A model generated the notes under the pieces. That model worked only from the letters and a program-made list of their open reading frames with translations. It did not search any database and was not told where the DNA came from. From NCBI GenBank assembly GCA_051294375.1, contig CM119264.1:14221515-14285514 (forward strand): a stretch of DNA of 64,000 nucleotides, written 5' to 3'. The translations under genes and the position numbers were made by a program. Below are positions 24,135-36,906 of the stretch, in pieces (the first letter of the stretch is position 1; the number at the start of each line of letters is the position of its first letter). The DNA comes from Paraspadella gotoi. Its lineage: Eukaryota > Chaetognatha.

Positions 24135-25044
24135 CTTGTTGCCGTCCTTCGGTGTTCCCAAATCGTTATTTACGACCTTTTATGGGGAATATTTTTTTCT
24201 TTTAAATAAAATCAGAGAAAGGAATTATTTTTACGATCGAGACCGCGGCCGCCGCCGCCGCCGCCGCCAGCGTCGACGTCCTTCTCGTCTACGACCTTTC
24301 CTCGATTTTTTTTCCTAAAAGGGAATTGAATTCCCCTTCCTACCTTTCCCGCCTCACTATTCCGTGAGGATGACTCTTTCTTAATCTCATTGATTTTTTT
24401 CGATTTTTTAATTTCAAATTCCTTGATGCAATTCTCAAACTCATTTGACTGTATTCCCGTTGTGGAAATATTAATGCCACGCCTCCTACATTTTAACCTT
24501 TTTTTCTCTCTCTCTCTCTCGTTTTCGTTTTTGGTTCTATCTGAGTCGTATTTGACCTGTCGGTCTGATATCTTTGTTGGTCACCTCCAAAATTTACAAA
24601 GAGAGAAACTACTTGATTAATAAATATTTGGAAATCTTTTCGCTTCTTAATATTCATCAGAATCGACTCGATATTCAGCAAAGATTCAAGTATTCATGTC
24701 GAAAAGATCCTCGTCACTCTACAAGGAACGGGCAACGTCTAGAACGCGCGACTCCGCGGGGGTGAAGGAGAAACACCTTCACACTCGTTTCAATCTTTTT
24801 CTCTATTACCATGAATATTCATCAACATCTTCTCTTTCCTGCCTTCTCTTCATTCCTTGTTCGCCGTCCTCTCTATTTATCCCCCGTTTTACCTATTCTC
24901 ACTCCAACCTCCAACCTTTCTTCTCTTAACCTCCACTTTCCCTTCTTCATCTCCTCTCTTTGGATTCCGTTTGATTTTCTGCTTTTGTTTTCTCTCTTTT
25001 TTTGAGTTTGCGACCAGATTTCGATAGAATGACCAGGTTTTTGC

Positions 25045-25205
25045 ATTTTTCTCTCTCTCCCTCTCTCTCTCTCATCTCTCTCTCTCTTTCTATCTTTCTC
25101 TATTTGTCTCTTTCTCTCTTTGTCTCTTTCTCCCTCCTCTGTCTCTCTCTCTCTGTCTCTCTCTCTGTCTCTCTCTCCTCTCTCTCTCCTCTCTCTCTCC
25201 TTCCT
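25045..25205 (+). repeat. CT-rich tract
   Basis: CT dinucleotides interrupted by TTT, CTGT and CATC words, about 150 bp. Counterpart of the pure (GA)n at 7690-7759 in arm 1. Confidence 0.85.
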
Positions 25206-25690
25206 TTCTTTATTATTATCTTCTTTTCATATTCCTTAATTCACAAACCGTAGACTTTTCTTCTTCTCCTATTCCTTCCTTTTATCTGCTCTTACCTTCA
25301 TTGTTTTCCCTTTGTTTCCTTCTGCGACTCCATCGACGTCATGGAACGAAGCTTTTGGCCGCCAAAAATTCGAATCGAAAAAACAAATATAAAAATGAAA
25401 TAAAAATCTGAAAAAGCGAAAAAACGAAGTTTTTAACGTTTTGAAATTCAAAACTGACCAATTTTTAGAATCCGCCTTCTTTATTTTTTACAGTTATCTC
25501 CAGTTCCCGATTTTTTGTTTTGTTTTTTGTTGTCGTTGCTAATATAAGTAACGTACTCACTTTACTCTAATAGATCCAGAATCTTTTCATTCCGTTAAAA
25601 ACCGCCTGTTCTATTTTCTATAACTTTGACGGAACGGGAACTGGAGTAAGTTGTTTGACCCACCCTGACCTTTTTTTCCTTTCGGCTCTG

Positions 25691-27000
25691 CTTTTGGCCA
25701 TTTTTTTTCACCGTGCTGCTTCCGACCTTTCCAACGTCTTTTTTTCCCTCTCACTTAATCCATCCCCTTTTGCCTCCTTTTGCTTTTCGTTTCTCGTTTT
25801 TCATGTTTTTCACCTTTAAGAACTTTTTCTTTTTTCATCTAGTCACTCATTTCATTTAATATCCTTTTTGTCGTCTTTGTAACTAAACAGTAGTGTAGTT
25901 TTATTGTTTCTTCCTTATTATGTCTACCGGGCTTGTTTTTTTCCCCCTTTTCTGGTCTTCTTCTACTTTATGTTTTAAAACAAAAAAAACTTCACTTTTT
26001 TTTATTTCTCTTTTCTTCCTCTGATTCCATCTTTCTCTTTCTCTCTCTCTCTCCCTCCTCTTCTTCTTCCCTGCGGTCGGTTTAAGCCTCGCGTTATTAC
26101 CTTCAAGCCTCCCGTTTGTCAATAACCTTTGTAATGGGGTCCCTACCCGGAGGAAAGAGAGGGGAGGAGTAGAGAGTTAGAGGAAAGAAGAGACAGAATC
26201 CTCTCTCTTTTNNNNNNNNNNNNNNNNNNNNNNNNNNNNNNNNNNNNNNNNNNNNNNNNNNNNNNNNNNNNNNNNNNNNNNNNNNNNNNNNNNNNNNNNN
26301 NNNNNNNNNNNNNNNNNNNNNNNNNNNNNNNNNNNNNNNNNNNNNNNNNNNNNNNNNNNNNNNNNNNNNNNNNNNNNNNNNNNNNNNNNNNNNNNNNNNN
26401 NNNNNNNNNNNNNNNNNNNNNNNNNNNNNNNNNNNNNNNNNNNNNNNNNNNNNNNNNNNNNNNNNNNNNNNNNNNNNNNNNNNNNNNNNNNNNNNNNNNN
26501 NNNNNNNNNNNNNNNNNNNNNNNNNNNNNNNNNNNNNNNNNNNNNNNNNNNNNNNNNNNNNNNNNNNNNNNNNNNNNNNNNNNNNNNNNNNNNNNNNNNN
26601 NNNNNNNNNNNNNNNNNNNNNNNNNNNNNNNNCGAGCATAAATGCTTAGGGAGCTTGCGTTGAAGTGGACGCGGGATTTATGCTCTAGTTAAAAGATTTT
26701 GATCAAACTTGGAGAGAGCAGAAAAAGCCAACTTGAGAGACCAATCCAAGTGAGTTCAAGTTGAGGCAGCAAAAAGGTAAGTCAGTGTGAATTAACATCG
26801 AGGAAAAGAAAGTAAGTGAAGATAATGGCTTTCAATTCGACCTTTCTCGCCTCGCCCTATTGACATCAATCATCTTTTCCAATTTTTTTCTCTTTTTTTT
26901 TGGGGGGGGGGTAAATTTTCGATACAAAATTAAAATGAAAAACGAAAGTCATTCCCACAAAAATTGCTTATCAGGTTGATTGATCAATAAAACAGTTAAA
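25691..27000. other. Unique-looking sequence and gap, no gene seen
   Basis: Pyrimidine-biased sequence to 26100, then a 421-N gap. Right of the gap is a small inverted repeat: GAGCATAAAT at 26634-26643 and its complement at 26676-26685, with a 32-bp loop. No coding frame has recognisable content. Confidence 0.5.
26212..26632. other. Assembly gap, 421 N
   Basis: Entered from a CTCTCTTTT sequence, so probably a CT/GA repeat. The minus-strand open frame over it consists mostly of unknown residues and is not a gene. Confidence 0.95.
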
Positions 27001-27009
27001 ACAACTACG

Positions 27010-27340
27010 ACCCTTTCTTTCTTCCTTCCTTCCTTCCTTCCTTCCTTCCTTTTGCCTTCCTTCCTTTTGCCTGTCCTTCCACTCCTATCCCTTCATTCCC
27101 TTCCTTTATTTCCTTCCTTCAAAATGCCTCCCCCTCCTTCCTTCATTCCTTACCTCTTTTCCTTCCTTCGCTTCTTTTTCTTCATTCCTCTTCCTTCTTA
27201 ATTACCGCATTCTTTCCTTCATGTCACTCCTTCCTTTCCTTCCTTCCTTCCTCTTCCTTCCCTCCTCCTCTCTTCTTTCCCTTCCTTTTCTTCCTTCCCT
27301 TCCCTTCCTTTCCAATTCCTGATAGGTCCCCTCTTTCCTT
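27010..27340 (+). repeat. (TTCC)n-rich tract
   Basis: TTCC tetramers, pure at 27018-27050 and degenerate to about 27340, with C-rich variants. Confidence 0.9.
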
Positions 27341-27399
27341 CTTGGCCTTCCTTCTTATCCCCTCTTTCCTTACCTTCCCTCGGCCCCTCGTCAGGGTGT

Positions 27400-27455
27400 T
27401 ACCGAAAAGGCGCGTGCTGGCAGTCTCATTGGGATTCTTATCCAGCGTCGCGCTT
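27400..27455 (+). repeat. Short segment repeated at 35110-35155
   Basis: Contains GTCTCATTGGGATTCTTATC followed by CAGCGTCGC, which recurs as GTCTCATTGGATTCTTATC and AGCGTCGC at 35134-35163. This marks the left flank of the satellite region and helps interpret the 32-37 kb duplication. Confidence 0.8.
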
Positions 27456-27736
27456 TGACTTGACTTGAAAGGCATTTCGTTTCGTGCAGAATAGTCGAGG
27501 GCTACCTCACTCACTCCAGGCTGGTGTGGTCCGTAAAGATGTAGGAGATCCATACTTGAGAGCTTGCCTTTGAGAGGCTGCAGAGCCAGAATTGTTGTTT
27601 AATTTTAAGGGGTGGGGAAAGCGAGATAGAGGAAGAGAGGGAGAAGGGAAAAGGACGGAAACATGGGAAGGATTGGGGGGAAGGTGAGGAGAGAAGGGGG
27701 GAGGAGGTGACCAGGTAGTTTGGCGAATGTGGTCGG

Positions 27737-30700
27737 GAAACGAATTTTCTAATAGTAAAAAGTAATAAACGTTTAAAATAGCACCCCGGCAGACGGATAT
27801 TTCCAAAGAGAGAGGACAACTTTAAAAAACAAATTAAAAATGCTTATTGGCAATGTAAAAAGAATGGATAGAAAAAAATTTTTAAAAACACCGGAAAACG
27901 ATATTGTCCAAAAAGAAAATAAAGAAAAGTAAAACGTTAAATGGGTAGCTGGTAATGCAAAATAAGCAGTCAATGCGAGGTTGTTAAACTTGGGTGAGGA
28001 CAGGTTAAATTAAAAAAGTATTCTTTTTTATCGAAAAAAGCAAACAAATTTCGCTCTATTTTATTTTTTATGGTCTCGCTTCTCTCTTCTCTTGTTCTCT
28101 CTTTAAGATTTTAATGCTAGCTTTTTCTCTTCACTCTCATAGATAAAAACGGTTAAATACTACATACCTATGAAACGACTTTTTTCTCGCTAAGAAGATA
28201 TCGAAAACCTTTAAAAATAAATTCTCTAGAAAACGATTTTTTTTCACAATGTAAAAAGAAAATAAACTTTAAAAAAAAAAAGACGGCAAAAACGTTTTTT
28301 CCATATGTAAAAAGAGTTAAAAAAAAACAGCCAATAAAACGAACTTTTTCTAAAATGAAAATAAGTAATAAAGGAACGTTATAAATACAATCAAACCGGC
28401 AGAACGATATTTCCCAAAGAGATAACAACTTTAAAAAACAACATAAAAATGGCTTTTCCAATGTAAAAAAGATAAAAAATTTTTTAAAAAAACACGGAAC
28501 ACGATTATTTTTCAAGAAAAAAGGAAATCAAAACGTTAAAGTACTTTCTGCAAATAACATTCATCCGGAGTGTTGTTAAAAAATGGTGAGGACAGTTAGT
28601 TAAATAGTCTTTTTATCAAAACAAACAAATTTCTCCTCTTTTTATTTTTATGTCTCGCTTCTCCTCTCTCTTTTCTCTCTTGTGAATTTTATGTTGAGGC
28701 TTTTCTCATGCTAACTCTCAAAGATAAAACAGTAAATACAATCCAAGAAAACGTGAACTTTTTACTCTGAAAGATATGAAAACTTTAAAAAATACAGAAA
28801 ACGATTGTTTTTTTCAATGTAAAAAGAAAATAAAAAAACTTTTGAAAAAAAACGGATAACGGTTTTTTTCCATAAGTAAAAAATAAAAAAAAAACAACAC
28901 TGATAACGACTTTTCACTAAAGTAAAAAGTAATAAAAAAAACGTTAATACAGCGGCAGACGAGTATTTCCAAAGAGATAAGCGAACTTTAAAAACAAAGA
29001 AAAAACGCTTTTTTCCAATTGTAAAGAAAGAGATAAAAAATTTGTAAACACCAGGAATCGATATTTCAAAGAAAAAGAAATAAAAACGTTAAATACTTCT
29101 GCAAATAAACATGCATCGAGGTTGTGTAAATATTGGGTGTGGACAGTTATTAAAATAGTCTTTTTAGTAAACAAAACAGATTTCCTTCTCTTTTATATTT
29201 TTATGTGCTCCTTCTCTCTCTCTTTTTCTCTTTAATTTTATGTAAGCTTTCTCTGCACACTCTGCTAGATGAGATAAAACGTTAAATAGACCAGAAAACA
29301 TGACTTTTCCTCTGTTCGCTAAAAAAGTATGAAAAAACGTTTTAAAAAAAACAAAAACGAAATTTTTCCAATGTAAAAAGATAATAAAACTTTAAAAAAA
29401 CGGGCAAACGTTTTTATCCAATGTAAAAAAAGTTAAAACAACCAAATAAACGGACTTTTCTAAAGTAAAAAGTAATAAAAAAAACGTTAAATACACTCGG
29501 CAGACGATATTTCCGAAGAGATAACAAGCTTTTAAAAAAACAAATAAAATGCTTTTTGTCGCAATGTAAAAAAGAGATAAAAAATTTTTAAACAATAAAC
29601 CGGAAAACGATATTTTTCAAATGAGAAAAAGAAATAAAAACGTTAGAATACCTTCTTGGCAATAACATCATCGAGGTTGTTAAAATTGGGTGAGATACAG
29701 TTAATTAAGTATCTTTTTAATCAACATAACAATTTTTCCTCTCTTTTTTATTTTTATGGTCTCCTTCTCTCTCTCTTTTCTCTTTAATTTTATGTAGCTT
29801 TCTCTCATTCTCAATAGATAAAACGTTAAATACACAGAAAACGAACTTTTTTTCTCGGGCTAAAAAGATATGGAAACGTTTAAAAATAACAGAAAAACCG
29901 AGGGTTTTTTCTTTCACATGTAAAAGAAACACTAAAACTTATTTAAAAAAAACGGAAAGCCACCCCGTTTTTTCAGGGATTGTTAAAACAAAATACTCAC
30001 TAAAAAAGGAAAACACCGATAAACGACTTTTCTAAAGTAAAGACCCAAGGATGAATAAAAAAACGGTTTTAATACAAATGCGGCAGACCTCGGGACGACG
30101 AATTCCAAAGAGATAACAACTTTAAAAAACAAAGATAAACGTTTTTTCTAATGTAAAATAGAGTTAAAAAACACCGTAAATCGAACTTTTCTAAAAGTAA
30201 AAAAGTCACATAAAAACGTTTAAATACACAAAATACCGGCAGACGACATTTCCAAAAAGAGATTTTAACAACTTTAACAAACAAAGAAAACGGCTTTTTC
30301 CAATGTAAAATGAGAATAAAAAATTCTAAAACAGAGCGCGCGGAACCAGGATATTTTCCAATAGAAAAAAAGAAATAAAAACTTAAATAACTTCTGCAAA
30401 TAACATCAAATCGAGGTTGTTTAAAAATGTGGGGTTGCCACGGGACAGTTATGGTACCAATTATCTTTTATCAAAACAAAACAAATTTCCTCTCTTTTAT
30501 TTTTTCATTGTCTCCTTCTCTCTCATCTTTTCTCTTTAAATTTTAAATGTAGCCTTTCTCTCACTCTCAAAAAGATAATAAACGTTAAAAATACACGCAG
30601 AAAACGTACTTTTTCCTCTGTAAAAAAGAGTTATGAAAACTTTATAAATATATACAAGTAAAACGTATTCTCTTTTTTTTCAAATGTAAAAGAAATAAAA

Positions 30701-32181
30701 CACTTTGGAAAAAAAACACGGAGAGAGCAAACAGTCTTTGCGCAAATGTAAATAGTATTTGAAGAGCCAACACTGATATAAACGAACTTTTTCTACAACA
30801 GTAAAAAGGTATACCAGGAGAGCGTTAAATATAGTCAGGCGGCAGATCGATTATTTCCAAAGAGATAACTAACTTTAAAAACCCAAAGAAAAACGCTTTT
30901 CCAATGTAAATATATGAGATAAAAATAATTTCTAAAACAGAACCGGAAACGATATTTTCAAAGAAAATAATTGAGACCATAAAATAAACGCCTTAAACCG
31001 ATACTATCTGCAAAAGGGAAACATCATCGGGTGTAAAATTGGGTGAGGACAGTTTATTAAATATCTTTTTATCAAACAAACAAATTTCCCTCTCTTTTAT
31101 TTTTTATGCCATCCATTCTGGCTCTCCCCGCTCTTTTCATCTTTAATTTTATGGTAGCTTTCTCTCACTCTCAATAGATAAAAACGTTAAATACACCAAG
31201 AAAAATCGACTTTTTCTCCACGCTAAAAAAGATATGAAAACTTTTAAAATAACAGAAAACGATTTTTTTTCGCAAATGTAAAAAAAAAGAATAAAAACTT
31301 TTAAAAAAAACGGCAAAAGACGTTTTTCGCAATGTAAAAAGAGTTAAAAAAGACACGCAATAAGGGACGACTTTTCTAAAGTAAAAAGTAAAAAAAACGT
31401 TTATATTCACCGGCAGACGATATTTCAAAGAGATAACAACTTTAAAAACAAATAAAGAATGCTTTCCAATGTATAAAAAGAGATAAAAAAAATTTTTAAA
31501 ACACCGAACCAAACCGATATTTTCAAAGAAAAAACCGAAATAAAAAACGTTAAATACTCTTCTGGGCAAATAACAATCATACCGAGGTTGTTAAAATGAA
31601 ATTGGTGCCACCGGGGACAGTTAATTAAATTATCTTATCTTTTATCAAAACAAACTAACATTTCTCTGCTTTTATTTTTATGTCTCCTTCTCTCCTTCTC
31701 TTTTCTCTTTAATTTTTATGTAGCTTTCTCTCCACTCTGCAAAAAGATAAAAACGTTAAATACAACCCAGAAAACGACTTTTTCTCTGTAAAAAGGAATA
31801 ATGAAAACTTTAAAAAATAACAGAAAACGATTTTTTTCAAATGTAAAAAGAAATAAAAACTTCTTTTAAAAAAAACGGCAAAAGCGTTTTTTTTGGCGCG
31901 GCGCGCGCGACCATGGGAAGGAAAAGAGTAAAGAAAAGAAAACCACTGATAAACGACTCTTTCTAAAGAAAAAGTAATTAGAACAACGTTTAAATACAGC
32001 GGCAAGACGATATTTCCAAAGAAGATAACAACTTTAAAAACAGAAGAAAAAAAACGCTTTTTTTTTTTCCAATGTAAAAAAGAGATAAAAAGAATTCTAA
32101 AAACACCGGAAAAACGATGATTTTCAGAAGAAAAAAAGAAATAAAAACGTTAAAATACTTCTGCAAAATAACATCATCGAG
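27737..32181 (+). repeat. Satellite of about 550-600 bp units with nested 40-50 bp sub-repeats
   Basis: The landmark GAGGTTGTTAAAATTGGGTG or a variant recurs near 27977, 28568, 29116, 29670, 30411, 31026 and 31579, and its start reappears at 32174, so seven full units and a partial one are present. Spacings run from 548 to 741 bp. Each unit has about seven related sub-repeats of 40-50 bp (an AAAACGA head, T run, CAATGTAAAAAGA core and TTTAAAAACACC tail). A distinct CT-rich block of about 165 bp is also present (CTCTCTTTTATTTTTATG to TCTCACTCTCAATAG). Units differ by frequent single-base insertions, typical of raw long-read error. No open frame is maintained between units, so it is non-coding. 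Confidence 0.92.
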
Positions 32182-32186
32182 GCAAA

Positions 32187-32676
32187 AGCGTCGACCGCGC
32201 TCCTATCTATAATCTTATCGTCTGTCGGGTCATCGTCGTCTTCGTTCCTAAATATTTTCGTCATGTGCGTCGCAACTTGCAGAGGTGCACCGTCTGTCGT
32301 CGTCGTTCCCCCGCCCGGCGCTAGTGCGGTTTGGTTTCCGGAATGCTTAATTTATGATTCGGTTCGTCGTGCGGCGCGTCATCGTTGTTTTCGTCCTCAT
32401 AAAAGTCCCGACGTGGTCGTTAAGCAGGTTCGTCGACGCTGTTCGACCACTGGCCGTGAAGAAATGTCCCTACGTTCTGGGTGAATTTGTTTGACCAAAA
32501 CAGTTGGGCCTTGTTATCATGGGAAAACGGGAGAGAAGAGAGAGAGAGAGAGAGATGGGAGAGAGGAGAGAGGAAGAGAGAAGAAGGAATGGTAAGTACG
32601 AGCGGAGAGAGAGAGAAAGAAGAAACATGAGAGAAGAAGAGAGAGAGAGAGAGAGAGAGGGGAGAGAAAGAGAGGA

Positions 32677-32713
<37 letters not shown>

Positions 32714-34169
32714 AAAGAAGAGAAGAGAAAAAAGAAAGAAAGAAAGAAAGAAGAAAGAAAAGAAAGGAAAGAAAGAAAGAGAAAGAAGAAAGAAGAAGAG
32801 AGAAGAGAGAGAGAAGAGAGAGAGAAGAGTAAACGAAAGATGCCGTTAACGACGAGCGTCCGATCCGGTAACAGTACAGCCCTTTTCCTTCCGCTCGGGT
32901 CCATATCATGTTTTCGCTAGATCAACGCTGAACGTCGCAAATATATCTGGCGAGGACTCGTTTCGGGAACGCATGATGCGAGCGATAGCAGCAGCGACGA
33001 AGTAAGCTAATATGACGAACGACGAAGACTGAGTGATGATGTGTTCGACGAACGACGAAATGATGATGAAGGTTGATGAAGAATTACAATGACAACGAAA
33101 GTTAGATTAAGGTGATGAAGATAAAGATGAGACGATGAAGACGTACGAGAAGACTAATGACAATAAAGCAGACAACTTAGACCGATGAAGATAAAGAATG
33201 ACGACGATGTAGACTGACGCAGATGAAAACGAAACGTCTTAGAACTAGGGCCTATTGAACATTGGACGAATGACGACGATGCACATTTACAATTCACATT
33301 CATACATTCACGCCGACAGATTTAGGTCGGGCGAGTGTTTGAGAAGGGGAATGTCCTCCGCGGTAAAAATAGAGAGAGGAGTATGAGGTGTTTAGCAGAG
33401 GCCAGAGGTGGAGAATTATGTGGTAAACTTGCGATAAGCCGGGAAAAAGTAACGGGATGTGAGATTTACGGAGTGTAAGGTTGTCAGTTTGCTTTTAAAT
33501 TAACGATCTGAGAAAAAGTTACGATAAGTGAACGTAGAACTGTAGATCAAATTAGAGGGTTTGATCGAAAGGTTTACAGGGTTCTCAATGTTATTAGCAT
33601 TGTTAGAGGGATGAAGCTTAATCATTCAGGAGTCAATATTGCTTATTCCAGTTGAATGAAGTGGATAAATTTTTTATAATTGGTACAATTTTCAAAAGCG
33701 TTTGTTATCTCAATCGCCGTCGCCATCTGGCCTGGTGAGTTGACAAGAAAGAGATTTGAAGCAAAAAAAAGTCAGTTTTGGTTTTTTCCCCTGAAAAAAA
33801 AAAGCTGAGAGTCGGCGAAAAATGAAGAAAATGCGACTGCAAGAGTTTTTTTTCTTCTTTTGTCTCGAGAGAGGAAAAAAAAAAGTTGGATTTTCGGAAA
33901 GAAGAATAAAGAAGGAAGGAAAGACAAAAGGACTGAAAAAAAGAGACTGAGATTTTTTGGGGGTAAGTGAAAATCTAAAAGGTCCGCGGAGTGGATATTC
34001 GCTGGGTAATACGCTTTTCCTCGATATGGGCGAGAAATCTGAAAGGGAAGAGTGGAGCGATGCAGAGGATTAGGATAGCGCTCCTGCTCTCTCTGCTCTC
34101 TCCTCTCCATTTTCGCTCTCTCCCCTCTCTCTCTCTCTCTCTCTCTCTAGTCCTCCCTTCGTCCCCCTC

Positions 34170-34204
<35 letters not shown>

Positions 34205-35084
34205 TTCATCTTTTCCTCTCCTCTCTCTCCGCGTCCCTTCTCTCTTCTCGCTCACCCACTTCCCTCTTCATTCCCTCCTCCCATGTGTCCTCTTTCCCCC
34301 CCGCTATGCAGGACAAAGTGGGATGCGTTGAGAGGAGTGGAGAGTTTTTTTTACGCGCGCCGCGGGTGACCTACGAAATGCCAAAGATCGTAAGAAGAAA
34401 AAAATCTCCTGTAAGTTCAGTTTGGGCTCAAGCTGCATTTTGCCTCGAGTAGTAAAACAGCTAAGCACAACTTTTCCTATGAACCAAAACCGAAGGCAGG
34501 AAAAAAAACAATCTTGGCCTCATCAATCACCTGCATTTTTTGTTGGGTGTGCTGTGTTGTAGCGGGGGGGTTGTTGTGTCGACTTGTGAGGAAATGTTTG
34601 TTAGGTTGGGCAAACGAATTTCTTGGCATCTTTCATCCTATGACCAAACGTCATTATTTTTTTTTGTGCGCTACAAGACCGACAAGCGGGCGTTTTCATT
34701 GTCTTGCTCCTTTCGCAGGTGCTGAAGGTTGTGATTTCTTTATTTTCCCGGCTGCAGAGTTTTGTTTTGGGTTTAACCCCTTTTTTTTTTTACAAAGTTA
34801 TGTTCTTGCATTGCGCTTGGCAAAAGTAAAAGACGTTGATTCGCTCGTTTTGTGGTTAAAAACCTCGATAAAACAGCCCGGAAATCCCATTAAACTCGGA
34901 AAAAATCCCGTTTAAAAAAACTTGATAGCCCAAAAGTCAATATGAAGAACTTGCATAAAGCGAAGAAACAAGAACAAGAAGGAGAAGAAAAATCTGAAGG
35001 TAGGAAAACCGATGAGCCCGAAGCAGTGGAGACCGAAATTAGCACCAGCAGAGATGTTCGTCATAACCCATATGTCGCCTCGAC
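32187..35084 (+). repeat. Direct duplication, copy 1 (noisier)
   Basis: Homologous end to end with 35146-37625. Compared with copy 2 it carries many extra single bases (for example GGTTTACAGGG versus GGTTACAGGG), as expected for an uncorrected long read. It contains a GA tract (32526-32830), a GAC/GAT-rich stretch (33000-33240) and a CT tract (34085-34260). It stops at GCCTCGAC just before the 25-N gap; in copy 2 that same word (37619-37625) lies directly before a pure (CT)n tract. Confidence 0.9.
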
Positions 35085-35109
35085 NNNNNNNNNNNNNNNN
35101 NNNNNNNNN
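35085..35109. other. Assembly gap, exactly 25 N
   Basis: Separates the two copies of the 32.2-37.6 kb direct duplication. Confidence 0.95.
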
Positions 35110-35145
35110 CTTACCCAGCCGAAGGCCGTTGGCGTCTCATTGGAT

Positions 35146-35614
35146 TCTTATCAGCGTCGCCGCTCCTATCATACTTATCGTCGTCGTCATCGTCGTCTTC
35201 GTCCTAAATATTTTCGTCATGTTGCGTCGCCACTTGCGAGGTCACCGTCTGTCGTCGTCGTCGCCCCGGCGTCGGCTTGCGTTGGTTCCGGATGCTTAAT
35301 TTATGATTCGGCGTCGGCGGCGTCATCGTTGTTTTCGTCCTCATAAAAGATCCCGACGTTCTGTTAAGCGTTCGTCGACGTCGTTCGACCACTGGCCGTG
35401 AAAATGTCCCTACGTCTGGGGTGAATTGTTGACCAAACAGTTGGCCTGTTATCATGGGAAAACGGGAGAGAAGAGGAGAGAGAGACGAGAGAGGAGAGAG
35501 AGAGAGAGAGAGGAGAGGAGAGGAGAGAGAGAGAGAGAGAGGAGAAGAGAGAGAAGGGAGAGAGAGAGAGGAGAGAGAGAAAGAGGAGAGAGAAGAGAGA
35601 GAGAGAGAGATGAG

Positions 35615-35656
<42 letters not shown>

Positions 35657-36815
35657 AGTAAAACGAAATGCCGTAATCGACCCGGCGTCGACCGAACAAC
35701 AGCCTTTTCCTTCCGCTCCTCATATATTTTTCGCTAATCAACGCTGACGTCGAAATATCGGCGAGACTCGTTTCCGGAACGATGACGACGACGATAGCAG
35801 CAGCGACGAGTAAGACTAATATGACGACGACGAAGACGATGATGATGATGTCGACGACGACGAAAATGATGATGAAGGTGATGAAGAATACAATGACAAC
35901 GAAGTAGATTAAGGTGATGAAGATAAAGATGACGACGATGAAGACGACGAAGACAATGACAATAAAGCAGACAACTTAGACGATGAAGATAAAGATGACG
36001 ACGATGTAGACTACGCAATGAAAACGACGTCTTCGACTAGGGCTATGAACATGACGATGACGACGATGCACATTTACATTCACATTCATACATTCACGCC
36101 ACAATTTCGGTCGGGCGAGTGTTTGAGAAGGGGGAATGTCCTCGCGGTAAAAATAGAGAGAGGAGTAGTGAAGGTGTAGCAGAGCCAGAGGTGGAAATTA
36201 TGTGGTAAACTTGCGATAAGCCGAGAAAAGTAACGGATGTGAAGATTTACGGGAGGTAAGGTTAGTCAGTTGCTTTAATTAACGAGAGAAAAAGTTACGA
36301 TAAGTGAACGTAGAACGTAGATCAAATTAGAGGTTTGATCGAAAGGTTACAGGGTTCTGCAATGTTATTATCTTGTTAGAGGGATGAAGGCTTTAATCAT
36401 TCAGGGTCAATATTGCTTATTCATTGAATGAATGGATAATTTTTATATTGGTACAATTTCAAAAAGCGTTTGTTATCTCAATCCTCGCCATCTGGCTGGT
36501 GAGTGACAAAAAGGATTTGAAGCCAAAAAAAAGTCAAGTTTGGTTTTTTCCCCTGAAAAAAAAAAGGCTGAGAGGCGAAAATTGAAAATGCGACTCGAGA
36601 GTTTTTTTTTTCTCTTTTGTCTCGAGAGAGAAAAAAAAAGTGGATTTCGGAAAGAGAATAAAAGGTAAGGAAAGGAAAAGAACTAAAAAGCGACTGGATT
36701 TTTTGGGGGTAAGGAAAATCTAAAAGTCCGCGGGTGGATATTCGCTGGGTTAATACGCTTTCTCGATGGGCGAGAAATCTGAAAGGGAGAGTGGAGCGAG
36801 AGAGGGATTAGGATA

Positions 36816-36906
<91 letters not shown>

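Larger units (their letters stand above)
18884..25690 (-). repeat. Large inverted duplication, arm 2
   Basis: Reverse complement of 7195-15635, contiguous and without N gaps. It is shorter than arm 1 (about 6.8 versus 8.4 kb), partly because arm 1 carries N gaps and longer purine tracts. Homology starts at the CTTGAATTCTCGACGCAG word (18890) and fades after CTTTCGGCTCTG (25680). No gene recognised. Confidence 0.88.

Noticed and set aside
27737-32181. CRISPR-like array, because short repeats alternate with spacers
   Set aside because: Eukaryotic context; sub-repeats are related to each other throughout with no unique spacers, and units repeat as 550-600 bp blocks.
33000-36070. Acidic, aspartate-rich coding exons
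   Set aside because: GAC/GAT-rich stretches at 33000-33240 and 35780-36070 are interrupted by frame-changing indels and stops, and the two copies disagree in frame.
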